Positions 23,501 to 33,200 of a DNA stretch of 49,987 nt are shown here, in pieces. The stretch comes from a virus. The translations under genes and the position numbers were made by a program. The DNA lies in the IMG/VR virus record IMGVR_UViG_3300032294_000420, positions 1 to 49,987 of that record. One strand, 5' to 3'. Numbering within the stretch: the first letter of the stretch is position 1; each line of letters begins with the position of its first letter. Under the pieces are notes generated by a model. That model was not told where the DNA came from and searched no databases. It saw nothing but the letters and a program-made list of their open reading frames with translations.

Positions 23501-25028
23501 AGTTTTTTCTATTGTTATTTGCAGTAACAGTCTCTGTATGGTTTCCGCTGCTTGTAATAATCCAAAAATCTGTTGGACTTGAAACTGTAGTGGTGGATGT
23601 TCCTCCGCTAGGTCTAGTTAGTGTGCTTGTCCAGTTATTCATAGATGTTACGTTGAAAGACCCAACTTTTGCATATGCTGGACCAGTAATAGTTGATGTT
23701 GTCCAGTTCCAGTCCCAACGGTTGATTACAGTAGAACTTAAAGTAGGAGCACTAACAGTAAATAGCGAAGGTCTATAAGTTTCTGTGTTTGTAACATTTT
23801 GAATTGTTACGTTGAAGGCTGCTGGTGCTTTGAGTTCAAAGACATTTGAGAATCCAGAAGTTACGTTAGGGTTTCCAGTCTGAGCAGCCGTTACATAGAA
23901 CCTATAATTACCAGCGATTGTCTGCGAACTTGAAAATGTCTGAGTAGTTGTATTTCCAGAAGCAACCTGAGTATAAGCACCACCAGTACTACGCTCAAGG
24001 AACCAAGTGTAGGTAATTGTTGTGTCATTTCCTCCACCAGCAGGGTCCCAAGTTCCAATTAGATTTAGACCAGAATATTGAAGAATAAGGTTTGTTGGAG
24101 CAGTAAGACTTCCATCCGAAACGTCTCGTGTAGCAATAGTTATATCGCCAGTTCCAGCACCATTTGTATTTATTGCTCGTAAATTACAAACAATTGGTCC
24201 ATTAAGGTCAGAATTTTGAACTGTATATGAACGACTGTTTACAGGGTTTCTTGGATTTGCCGGGTCGCTAAGAATAGAGTTTCTAAGATTTGGTCCACTA
24301 TTTGAGTCAAAACTAAACCAGTAATAATCTGGTCTTGTATCGTTTGTGAGTGTAGTGGTGTTTTGAAAACTTGGCTCCCAAAAAATAGTATCGCCAACAA
24401 ATGGTTGTCTATCTGTTGCGGGATTTCCAGTTAATGTATAAACAATTCCACTAGATGCTCTCCTAAGACGTAGGAGGGTTCCAGAGTTTATTGCTTGACG
24501 CTTTTGAATTCTTACGATGTTTGAAAACTGAGTTTCACCAGATTTGATTACTCTTGCTCTTATATATGCTTGTTTTGATACTTGAAGTCTATAAGTATCT
24601 ACATCATCTAAAATTCCAATGTTATTTCCAGAATAAGCAATTGCTTCTAATGATGATAAATACGAAGAATCTGTTGTAAAGGATGCTGTTGTTGTAGCCC
24701 CAGTTAGTGTTACAGAGTTTCCTGTAATAGTTTCATTTGTCCAACTTGATGTAGTTCCTATAGCAAATTGGAATTGATACGCATAACTTCCAGCAGCAGT
24801 GGACCCTCTAAATAATTCAATTGCAAGACCAACGCTTCGTGCAGTAGCAGGAGTTGTTTGCCCAGGAAGTCTAAGAATTGGAGCAAATGTTCCGCTACTA
24901 AATACTTGAGACCAACTACTTCCAACCCAAGTCCATGCACTATTAACATTACGCCAACTACTACCATCCCAGGTCCAAATGGAGTTTATAGTTCTCCAAG
25001 AACTACCATCCCAGTGGTATGTAGGCAT
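20520..25028 (-). CDS. Giant modular tail fibre protein with Ig/FN3-like domains
   Basis: 1502 residues from the ATG, preferred over a TTG two codons upstream; AAAGGA lies at good spacing for the ATG. The first 45 residues are three 14-residue repeats of the W-x-W-x-G-S-S-W type. The rest is a chain of all-beta modules with Ig or fibronectin III features, for example LTAPTNLILQYSGLNLIGTW and GVSFSSATQNSITLNYTGYA followed by PASGPAVTTFSGLAAGTPYT. Phage FN3-type domains bind host-surface sugars or act as spacers. It is the last large gene of the minus-strand tail module, where receptor-binding fibres are usually encoded. Length and modularity suggest a long side or central fibre. Confidence 0.8.
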   Translation of the reverse strand: MPTYHWDGSSWRTINSIWTWDGSSWRNVNSAWTWVGSSWSQVFSSGTFAPILRLPGQTTPATARSVGLAIELFRGSTAAGSYAYQFQFAIGTTSSWTNETITGNSVTLTGATTTASFTTDSSYLSSLEAIAYSGNNIGILDDVDTYRLQVSKQAYIRARVIKSGETQFSNIVRIQKRQAINSGTLLRLRRASSGIVYTLTGNPATDRQPFVGDTIFWEPSFQNTTTLTNDTRPDYYWFSFDSNSGPNLRNSILSDPANPRNPVNSRSYTVQNSDLNGPIVCNLRAINTNGAGTGDITIATRDVSDGSLTAPTNLILQYSGLNLIGTWDPAGGGNDTTITYTWFLERSTGGAYTQVASGNTTTQTFSSSQTIAGNYRFYVTAAQTGNPNVTSGFSNVFELKAPAAFNVTIQNVTNTETYRPSLFTVSAPTLSSTVINRWDWNWTTSTITGPAYAKVGSFNVTSMNNWTSTLTRPSGGTSTTTVSSPTDFWIITSSGNHTETVTANNNRKNYVRISWTKPASTSAVSYRININAYSAATGGSVDWTRVINVEDVNFVDIEHDYAANGAWSNGQTVFVSSVIAYNGPGQTGVSTVGTTPPFNEFGADGTTTWSACNVIGTRQASKTDNLTLESPTASFIYITGTFEPSGVLSVTGTRPSTGTTGWSPLFSSAGWTHTYQWYRSGSVNFGTISGATSPTLTIPSNSSYIGDVIDVEVASTYKGQSFGSRFDSTNDADGTVFPGAPVSFTVNDNGNRTFSVTNVSATGATHYFGSYSGTFGSGTIGETAIGGTWSSPQGFAGSVTVTLFARTYKTIIYPTNQGSVAFNSKTSAVVQQTISPSPQDTGSRRFLLTAPSVGAGSTLFISTNGYFGNATMPTNNYLTGTLPSPGAFLNIAAQDLVMVSCFTRVDSGGTWIRYRGYRFNTPGGPFLEYQAYLTFGGSVYVLFIENGLTDYRANLAYFISGTQQSTWASSSSDQSNFTINQGTSGWTSRSVTTGTNDDGIVSFTVIAPARQHQASAVTRTAGGFTFNVTNVADGTFESAATYTVTINRPSPAAVSINASTGLVTVTGLTSSQFADVTVIKTRFGFENATNVVVQGQALAGSPPSQVVAPSISATGTADGSGIVRRIQSGGSVSGSAGTYNNQQSISSGLLTILSNSYTGADSNWTGAGVFGTTVSVGDTAASSSANMYRWRDRVTGTDGSTVDFYSPVIFRAVYAPPPGVSFSSATQNSITLNYTGYAAQRIYRFRDGSQIDFITPPASGPAVTTFSGLAAGTPYTLLLFGGNNEGFLSVNGSGGTFSTQGNNLSAPFITSVSQSSPNGSLSVSFAGGSGPFYQIWWQSGADFSGVTGFDASGSSSPVTDASGPGAGTWNVAVRSVSSPSNTGSGPSSTISAWSAPQSFTVSAGTPAPVLVSITGNNSLQYGGTFSWSFTNSPTSYSVFCSGPNGTVFTTSNQYTYFGTSFRPGYDGNIVPPPFPSGTYSIFVSARNGGGDSAVASTSTFMS
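24894..25019 (-). repeat. Three 14-residue W-rich tandem repeats in the fibre N terminus
   Basis: Residues 4-17, 18-31 and 32-45 read YHWDGSSWRTINSI, WTWDGSSWRNVNSA and WTWVGSSWSQVFSS. Such repeats are seen at the attachment ends of phage fibres and may form a compact virion-anchoring stack. Confidence 0.85.
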
Positions 25029-25064
25029 TGTCAATCAGTCCTTTTGTATTTATCGTTATTAATC

Positions 25065-26369
25065 TTAAGTGTATCTAAAAATTACTGCGCCTATGTTAAA
25101 TGACGCCTCTTGTCCTGTATAATTTGCTGGAGCACCGCTTCCTTGCTCAACATTGCTAAAAAACTTTACTATTCCAGCCAGATTGATTCTATCCGCCAGT
25201 AGACTAATAGAGCCAGAATCAGTATAATCTGTTCCTATTAATATACTGTCTTTTCCTCCTCCTCCAGAAGTCCAAGCGCCAATATCTATACCTTCGGGAC
25301 CAGCAATCATTTGTATAGAACCAACACTAGAAGTAGAGCCTCCTGCAACTATAAATATTCTACCTTCGTCTGAAGTATTATCGCTTAGTGATATTGATGG
25401 AGAGCCTACAAGACCACTTCCTGACAGGTAGATACTTTTATTTAACCCATCATTGTATGCATGAACAATAGGAGAGTTAAACGCATCTGAACCACCAAAA
25501 AGCATAAGACCTTGATTACCACTTCCAAAATCAAATGGCCCTACAGTTCCTATTCTTGACCCTGCTTCATTAAAAAATTGAAGTTCATCGGTGTTAGTCA
25601 TAGCAATTCGGTTGCCAGCACCTGATGTTTGGATAGTAATACCGCTTAATGTTCCAGCAGTAATATTTGTTGCGTTTAGTTGTGTCGTTGTTAGTCTTGC
25701 TGATGCAATATTTCCAGCAGTAATATTTCCAGCATTGATATTTGAAACAGTAATCACATTGGCATCAATAGTTCCAGCAGTTAGTTTATTTGCTGATATA
25801 GAGGCTATAGCGTTATTTCCCAGTTGGACAGCAGTTCCCCAAGACCCGCTGGTGTAGCGATAGATTCTGTTGTCATCATCTGTATCAAACCAAAGGTCTC
25901 CTTCTGCAAAAGGGCCAGTCGTAGGTTGACTTGTTTGACGATAAACTTTATTTTTTCCATCGGCTGTTGTTTGAGCAGCCTGAGCATTGGCAGCAGCCAG
26001 AGCAGCAGCACTTGCGGCAGCGTCGGCAGAAACCTGAGCAACTGGGTCAGAAACATCATAGTAAGTTTCCTGGGTCTCAGAGTAGATTTGAGACTCTCCA
26101 GTTGAGGCATCAACTACTAAAAACCCCTCTTTAGGATTTTCAATAGTAGATTTAACATCTTCAATATCCTCACCAGGAGGAACAACTACCGATGTTCCGA
26201 ACTCTGCCTCATCTGCCGATACAGAGTTTGGGGCAATCGCGGCACGGGTAACAACACGATTTGCTAGTTTTGTTCTTACAGGACGACGCTCTAGGAAGCG
26301 TAAACGGCGCTGAACATCAGCAAGATTATTGCTAAGGTTTTTAGAGCGAGAACGGCGTCTACTTGGCAT
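25065..26369 (-). CDS. Minor tail/fibre-tip protein with coiled-coil and beta-helix-like region
   Basis: 434 residues. The N terminus is highly basic (MPSRRRSRSKNLSNNLADVQ). An alanine-rich helix (VSADAAASAAALAAANAQAA) follows, then GDLWFDTDDDNRIYRYTSGSW, a motif common in tail-tip and fibre proteins. Next come repeated short units of the type NKLTAGTIDANVITVSNINA with recurring NITAGN, as in J-like tail-tip C termini and trimeric beta structures. It overlaps the hub gene by 11 bases and has an AAGGAGG ribosome site inside that gene. It probably links the tail hub to the giant fibre encoded next. Confidence 0.75.
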   Translation of the reverse strand: MPSRRRSRSKNLSNNLADVQRRLRFLERRPVRTKLANRVVTRAAIAPNSVSADEAEFGTSVVVPPGEDIEDVKSTIENPKEGFLVVDASTGESQIYSETQETYYDVSDPVAQVSADAAASAAALAAANAQAAQTTADGKNKVYRQTSQPTTGPFAEGDLWFDTDDDNRIYRYTSGSWGTAVQLGNNAIASISANKLTAGTIDANVITVSNINAGNITAGNIASARLTTTQLNATNITAGTLSGITIQTSGAGNRIAMTNTDELQFFNEAGSRIGTVGPFDFGSGNQGLMLFGGSDAFNSPIVHAYNDGLNKSIYLSGSGLVGSPSISLSDNTSDEGRIFIVAGGSTSSVGSIQMIAGPEGIDIGAWTSGGGGKDSILIGTDYTDSGSISLLADRINLAGIVKFFSNVEQGSGAPANYTGQEASFNIGAVIFRYT

Positions 26370-29019
26370 TCTTCCTATCCTCCTTATATTCAGAGATTAA
26401 TTCTAAATCAACTTTTTCTGGGAAGGTTGGAGTATCAGGAACAGAAACTTTAATAGATGTAATTTTTCGGACAATAACTTCTGCTCTAGGCTCTAAATCA
26501 CTAGCCAATCTAGCCCTAACAAAATCATCATCAACAATAATCGAGCACCAATCTCCTGGAAGATAGTCTCCTACCTGAGGGTCAATAGAGCCATTCACTG
26601 AAAGACTAAATGAGCCCTCTGGTGGTCTTGCTTCATCAAGAAAATCTTTAGCGTAGGTATACAAAGACTCTTTGCCATAAGCAGTAGTTTGAGCATCTGT
26701 TTTTTCTTCTACTTGGTCAAGAATTGGCCATCCACGAGCCAATAAATCTGTTGCTGATGCAGCAGCGTATGGGTTAGATGCGCTTCCATCAACACCATCT
26801 GTGTTCCCACCGACCCACATTCTAGTAGCAGAGTTTTCTGCGTTTTCTACAAAACTAAAATCTGTAATATTTCCTGGATACTCAAACACCACAGCATCAG
26901 CACCAAGAACACTAATCGGGTGAACTAGCCCAATAAAACCGCCAGAGACTGCCGTTGAAGGAACATTGTTGAATCCATAAGAATAATATCTAAATGTTGT
27001 AGTTGTTGGAGCATCTATGACTTCTACTTCTCCATCAAAAGAAACACCAACTCCAGATACTGTAACTGACCTACCAGAAGTTAACCCATGGGCTGTTGCA
27101 GTGGTAAGGGTAGCAATGTTAGATGTAAGTTGTTTATTAGTTACAGAGATAGGAATAGGTGGTTCAATAAAGGGAACAAATGTGAATGTTTTATAAAACT
27201 GTCCACCAGTAAAGTCGCAGTCAATTCTATATTCAAAGCCATTTACATCTTTAGAAAACTCTTCTAAAATTTCTCCAAACATTCGTAGGTCAGAGCCTCT
27301 AAAGAGTTGCTGCTCTCCGCTACCGATAACTTTAGTTGTTGTGCTTGAATCAACTTCTAGACCTATATCAGAGTTTCCAGAAAAAGAACCAAAGGTAGAG
27401 GCAACTGCTCTAGCACCTACTTTTATAATTCCACCAAACACACCCTCTGTTGCTTTATTAAGAGAGTTGAATACGTTATAACTTACTGAGTTGGACTGAG
27501 TTGTTGTTACTGTTTTTACTCCGTTGTAATCAGAGTCCACATTTTCAACCACAATAGTGGTTCCAGCAGAGATTCCATGGGCAGTTGCAGTTCCTAAGGT
27601 TGCTACTTTATAGGCAGCAAGTCCTCCAGTTACAGGTGCAGTTGCCGCATCGAAAGTATCAATTACATACCTAAAACTTGTTGGAGATACTACTTCACTT
27701 ACTTGCCAAGTTCCATTTAAGGTAGAACCCTGAGTATAAGAAACTCCTGCATTTGATAAAGCCGCTGTTGTTGCTTTATCAATAGTAACTGTTGTTCCAG
27801 AGATAGAAACAATTTTTGTTCCTGGATTGAACCCGCTGGTGTGAGTAACCAACTGACCAGGCTTTAAGTTTGTAGTATTTGAAACTGTTAGCGATGTAGA
27901 GTTTGCCGAGGCTGTTGTAGAGGCAGAATATGTGATGCTATTGTCAATTTTAGAGACGCTAACATAGTCATCTACAGCAAGACCGTGAGCGGTAGATGTG
28001 ACAAGAGTTGCTATATTTGATGAAACTTGCTTAGACACAACTGAAAGTTCTACAGTATTTATTTGTTTTGAAACTACATCTAATGTTCTTAGGGAGGGAA
28101 CAGCGACGGTATTGATAACAAAAGAGCCAGGGACTCTTACTGCTATAGATGTTGCTGTAGGAATACTTTCAATCACTCGATAGCCATTTACGTTGCTATC
28201 AACATCTACAATTTCAATCTCTTGACCAGCAATAAAATCGTGAACATTTGCTGTAGTAAGAGTGAATCGAGACTCTACGGGACTAGTTCCAGATATAGTA
28301 GAAGATTGCTTATTGGTTATTGAATATTCAAGTTCCGTTGCTGGTGTGCTCTCATCATTTTCAAACCCAAGTCCAGCAAAATCCTCACCAAGCCATCCAA
28401 GGATTTGTCTAGTGGTTTCATACGAATCCAAAACTACTTGACAAATACCGCTTGTTATATTTGCTAAAGGAAGTGTGGCATCGCTGGCAAAAGAAAAAGA
28501 AGAGTCTGTTTTTGTTATGATTACTTTGTCTCCATTTATTGCAGGATTTACACCCACAATTCTTACTGTTTCTCCTACCTCGAAACCATGAGGAGTTCCA
28601 GTAAATATACGTCCAAAGCCAAAACCTGCTGAATATTTAGTTGGGTAGATAACATCACTTCCATAATACAAAGTTTGCCAAACTGCCCTATGGTAGAAAT
28701 AACTTATCCACTCTGCCCCATCAATCTGAAGTTGTTTATTTGTAGGCGAATACTGTCGGCTCCAAATAACTCCTCCCCAGACGCAAACTCCATTACGAAG
28801 AACATATAGAGCGGTTTTTCCTGGCATGGTTGACTCATATAGGTCTAAAGCAACAGTGGCATCAATAACAGGAATGGTTCCAGAAAAAGAACCTGCTTTG
28901 CTTAGAGCGCGTTCATAAGATACGTTTGTAAACGGAATTTCAGCAATGGTTTGGTTGGTAAGAATGTCAACCAAAAAATACCGATAGTCCGCTGGGGTTA
29001 TCTCGTTGTTTATCGCCAT
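26359..29019 (-). CDS. Tail hub / minor tail protein with inserted HGL modules
   Basis: 886 residues. The N terminus (DYRYFLVDILTNQTIAEIPF, then SFSGTIPVIDA and VCVWGGVIWSRQYSP) matches the hub-type minor tail proteins of actinophage siphoviruses (gp27/Gp37-like hub fold). The C terminus (GDYLPGDWCSIIVDDDF) fits the same proteins. Between them are about five copies of a 45-residue beta module with core AHGL (bases near 28587, 28237, 27986, 27576 and 27088) plus one SGTTVTI-type module. The hub would close the tail tube and hold the fibre. The inserted modules are decorative or receptor-facing by inference. Confidence 0.8.
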   Translation of the reverse strand: MAINNEITPADYRYFLVDILTNQTIAEIPFTNVSYERALSKAGSFSGTIPVIDATVALDLYESTMPGKTALYVLRNGVCVWGGVIWSRQYSPTNKQLQIDGAEWISYFYHRAVWQTLYYGSDVIYPTKYSAGFGFGRIFTGTPHGFEVGETVRIVGVNPAINGDKVIITKTDSSFSFASDATLPLANITSGICQVVLDSYETTRQILGWLGEDFAGLGFENDESTPATELEYSITNKQSSTISGTSPVESRFTLTTANVHDFIAGQEIEIVDVDSNVNGYRVIESIPTATSIAVRVPGSFVINTVAVPSLRTLDVVSKQINTVELSVVSKQVSSNIATLVTSTAHGLAVDDYVSVSKIDNSITYSASTTASANSTSLTVSNTTNLKPGQLVTHTSGFNPGTKIVSISGTTVTIDKATTAALSNAGVSYTQGSTLNGTWQVSEVVSPTSFRYVIDTFDAATAPVTGGLAAYKVATLGTATAHGISAGTTIVVENVDSDYNGVKTVTTTQSNSVSYNVFNSLNKATEGVFGGIIKVGARAVASTFGSFSGNSDIGLEVDSSTTTKVIGSGEQQLFRGSDLRMFGEILEEFSKDVNGFEYRIDCDFTGGQFYKTFTFVPFIEPPIPISVTNKQLTSNIATLTTATAHGLTSGRSVTVSGVGVSFDGEVEVIDAPTTTTFRYYSYGFNNVPSTAVSGGFIGLVHPISVLGADAVVFEYPGNITDFSFVENAENSATRMWVGGNTDGVDGSASNPYAAASATDLLARGWPILDQVEEKTDAQTTAYGKESLYTYAKDFLDEARPPEGSFSLSVNGSIDPQVGDYLPGDWCSIIVDDDFVRARLASDLEPRAEVIVRKITSIKVSVPDTPTFPEKVDLELISEYKEDRKNAK

Positions 29020-29040
29020 TTCGTCTCTCTTGTCCTTTTA

Positions 29041-30201
29041 CTACGCTAACCAAGCAGACCGATACTCTATCGTCAACTTTGCAGCAGAATTTGAAGGAGC
29101 GCCGCTATCACTAAATGTTATTGAATTATTTCCTGGAGCCAAAGATACCCATTCGTTGTAGGTGTCTAGTTTGCTTCGTGCTCCAGAGTATTGCCCGTTG
29201 AGATATACCTGTCGGTTGTAGGTGTCAATCTCAAGAACATCTGGTCCATAAGATAAAGTTCCAGAAACCCCACCATTTGCTTGATTAGCACCAAATGCTT
29301 CAACTCTAAAAGAAGTTGATATGGATGGAGTCCCTACTACATCAATAACAAGTTTTGTTGCTCCATCATAAGGAGAACCTAGTCCAGAAATAGTAACAAT
29401 ATCTCCTACAACAAGCCCGTGAGCAGCAGATGTTGTTATGGTAGCAACGTTGTCACTTAGACCACGCTGAGTAATGTTTCTTGTTGTCTGTGCTCTTAGA
29501 CTTCCACTAATTGTTATTGTTTCCGAGTTTGTCGTGTTGTCAATAAAAGCAGGTCCAACAATAGGACCCTGAACAGTCAACCACGGCTGAGTCTTATAGT
29601 TTCCAATATTGTTTATTGTTCCAATTCCAGTTCTTACTGGAGAAGCACTCTTACAAAGGATTTCTGTGCTTCTATAGCCCTCTTCGTTTATCTCATTCCA
29701 TTCATACTTTAGAGGGTCAGCAGCACGAAGCCCGATGGAAAAATCAGTTCTACCGCGAGCATTAACTGTTTCGATGTTGACTTCTCCGCTAAGTCGAACA
29801 TACGATGCCTTAGTTGGGTTTTCATTAGTTTTTAGCCATCCTCCAGAGTAGACAAGGTTTGCTGCCTGTACAAGTCTATTACGAGCCGCTGCCACTAAAG
29901 AAGGGTCAGGACACAAGAAAGAGCCCTCTATCGTCAAATCACGGGCGTTAAATCTACCTTTTACGTCGTAAGAGCCATCTCCCCAGCCGCGTCTTAGGTC
30001 TGGTATTTCTGGAGTTGGGAGGGTCCACCACCCAGCAATCTCTGTAATTACCCAGACAACGCCAAACTCATCAATACGATTGAAGACAAAATCGTTGAGC
30101 GATATATCTTCCTGGAGTTTCATTCCAGTTAGATGAGGCTGTGGAAGTGGAGTTAAGCCTGTATTTGCATAGTAATTTTCTTGACCTTGGTTCAGTGGCA
30201 T
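29041..30201 (-). CDS. Distal tail (Dit-like) protein
   Basis: 386 residues. The first 200 (FVFNRIDEFGVVWVITEIAG, then DLTIEGSFLCPDP and a C-terminal DPLKYEWNE of the first domain) match the N-terminal ring-forming domain of siphovirus Dit-like minor tail proteins. A single AHGL beta module is inserted near base 29426, followed by a jelly-roll-like end (GNNSITFSDSGAPSNSAAKL). It lies between tape measure and hub, the standard Dit place, and overlaps the tape-measure stop by one base. It forms the ring between tail tube and hub. Confidence 0.82.
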   Translation of the reverse strand: MPLNQGQENYYANTGLTPLPQPHLTGMKLQEDISLNDFVFNRIDEFGVVWVITEIAGWWTLPTPEIPDLRRGWGDGSYDVKGRFNARDLTIEGSFLCPDPSLVAAARNRLVQAANLVYSGGWLKTNENPTKASYVRLSGEVNIETVNARGRTDFSIGLRAADPLKYEWNEINEEGYRSTEILCKSASPVRTGIGTINNIGNYKTQPWLTVQGPIVGPAFIDNTTNSETITISGSLRAQTTRNITQRGLSDNVATITTSAAHGLVVGDIVTISGLGSPYDGATKLVIDVVGTPSISTSFRVEAFGANQANGGVSGTLSYGPDVLEIDTYNRQVYLNGQYSGARSKLDTYNEWVSLAPGNNSITFSDSGAPSNSAAKLTIEYRSAWLA

Positions 30202-33200
30202 TATGCGGCTCCCTTACGAAGGCTGTAAGAAATTTGACGAGAAACAATCGCAGCCAATTCTCTTTCATCCATTCCAGCAGATGGATATACGTTTACAGTT
30301 ATACCTTTTCCAGGACCAGCAAGCATGTCAATCATTGCTTTATCACGCTTAGATAGTCCGTCTGGGTCAAGAGGTTCGATACGCTCTGGGCGACCTGCTT
30401 CACCAATAATACCTAGTGTTCCTTTTGCTGAAGGCTGAACAATTCCTCCCATAGCAAATGTAGGTATCTGAGGAACTCTAAGTGTTGCACCACCTACTGT
30501 TTTTCCAAATGCGGTAATACTTGGAAGTGTGAAAGATAGGCTGTTCCACCTACCAATAATCCAGTTTAGAGCGCCTCTAAATGCTTCTCTAATTCCATTA
30601 AACAAACCGCTTGCCGCGGTAGCAACTCTTCCTGGAAGACCTCTTATCCAATCAATAAGACCGTTGAATAGTCCTTTTGCCTTATCAATAACTTCTGTAA
30701 GTTTAGTTGAGACCCAGTCCCAAATCTTTCCACCAAATTCTAATAACTTAGCAGGAACTCCCTTGACAAAATCAAAAATTCTTGTCCACCCTGCAATTTG
30801 TCTATCAACAACTTTTGTAAATACATCAACAATCCAGTCCCAAATCTTGCCGCCAATTTCTAATAACTTAGAGCCTAGATTTTTGATGAAAGTAAAAATT
30901 GCTTCCCAAGCGGCAATATAAAGTTCAACAGCATTTTTGAATGTATCTACGACCCAGTCCCAAATCTTTGAGCCGATTTCTAGTAGTTTTCCACCTAGTC
31001 CCTTAATGAAGTCAAAGATTGTGCTCCAGTAGGCAATGTAAAGGTCAACTGCCTTCTTGAAAGTATCTACAACCCAATCCCAAATCTTCGCGCCAACTTC
31101 TGCTAACTTAGCGCCGATTCCTTGGATAAATTCAATAATCTTGTCCCAGTTTTTTACTACAGCAAGAACCAAAAGACCAAATGGTCCAGTAAGAACAGCC
31201 AAAATAAGAGGCCAATTTTCCTTAAGCCATCCTATGACATTTCCTACCCACTCTTTGATTTTGTCCCATGCCTTCGGCAACGCTTCAGTAATTGCGTCCC
31301 AGACTTTAGAAAATATCTCGCCAATCTTTGCTGGAAGACCTTTGAAGAATGCAACAATCTTGTCCCAATTTTCAATAATAAGAGGAAGCAGCAAAAGTAA
31401 TATTCCAATAGGACCGCCAATAAGAGCAAACGCTCTTCCAAATGACTTCAAGCCACCACTAGCCACTCTAGCGGCAACTCCACCCTTACTTATAAGAGGA
31501 GTAGCGGTTGCAGATGCAACTCCTGCTGACCTAATACCTGCTGCTGCTTGCTGCCCGCTTATATAAATCCCCTTCATAGCGGCTTGTTTCTGTTTATCAA
31601 CAATCATCTGCTTTTGAAGTTCTACGCGAGTAAGGGCGGAGCCTTTTCTCACTCCAATAAATGGGTCGCCAGCCTTCAGCGCTGCCATTTTTGCACCTAA
31701 ACTTTTGAAGCCACCAACGACTCTTGATATGTTTCCAATAACAACCTTAAAGAAGAATCCCGCTGCTATTTGAATAGCACCAAATGCCGCTGCAACTGGA
31801 AGAATAAAGGATGAAAGTTTGATAAGGGCTTGTCCTATAGGACTTGCAAAAAATTTATTTAGTATCTCAAGAACTTTACTCAACACATTGAAGAATATAG
31901 TTATAGAACCAGCCTCGGTAAACTTTTCAATAAGTAGAGAAAACTGAATCAAGAATCTTCCAAAGGCAGGTAGGCTGTCGGTTAGATTCTCTCCGATTCT
32001 TTGAAAAATGTCTGTGACAGTGCTAAGTTGTCCAAAAAATACGCCAAGTTCTGGATTATCAGCAAGTGTAATAAATCCACCAACAATATTACCTATAAGG
32101 TCAAATAGTGCTGTTCCATTTTTAGCAGCGTCAGCAAAAAACGTTTTTAGAGGCTTTCCATCTATCTGCTCTAAGTTCTTAAACTTCTCGCTAGCCTTTT
32201 CAAAGTAATCTAAAAATATTTGACCGCCGCTACCAGGCCCTACGTTAGCATCAAATAATTTTCCAATTCCATCAAATACGTTGCTAAAAATTCTTCCTAA
32301 TTGTTTTATAGCAAGTCTTGCTATGTCAAATCTTTCAGCAAGTTTTCCAGTTTTTTCATCTAAAAGAAGTGTCTCTTTCCATCCACCTGTAAGAGTGACT
32401 AACCATTTACCAAACTCATCAATTAATGGTTCAGCAGCGTTGAGAAGAATTAAAAATACTTCGTAAAGATTACTTGCAGCATCACCTAAATTAGTAATAA
32501 ATCTATCGTTTGTCTTCCAAATTTTTTCTAATCTTTTTAGGTTTTCGGCTTTAGTTATGGTTTCTGATAACTTAATCGCAACATCACCAAGAACTCCACC
32601 AGTTCCCTCAAGTAAAGGTATAAGAGCAGGAAACAGTTTTGTTCTTAAATTTTCAAGCGCTGTCTCAAGTTTAGGAAATAAATTCTTTCCAGCAGCATCT
32701 CTAAGTGCTTTTATAGCAGGAAGGAAAGTTTTAACCATATACTCAACAAATTTTCTTGCTTCTGGAGATAGGTCGGCAAGGGCATCTTTGTAAGCATCTG
32801 TTGCGCCAGCAGCGTCATCTTGACTATTTTTTAATTCTTTTAGGTCATAAGCGGCTCGTCTTGCTGCCTCTTTATTATCCCTAATTAGTTTTGTTTGGTC
32901 CTCGACGGCATCAGATGCTTCTTTAGCAGCATCAATTACCGATTGCTGTCCTTTTGCCTGAGACTCAACGTCTGGACCAAGTTTTGCGTTTTCTGCTTCT
33001 TTTTCTTTTAGGTCATTGTTAGCATCAATAGCACGACGATAGTTGAGGTCTGCCTCAGCAAAAGCAAGTTCTGCTTCTTTACGAGCACGAGAGTTTGGTG
33101 GAAGGTCAGATACACGAGCCAATGCTTCTCGTGCTTTTTCTAACTCAAGGGCGGCTTTCTGTTCACTAATTGCAGCATCTTCTGAGTCAAAAGCAAGTTG

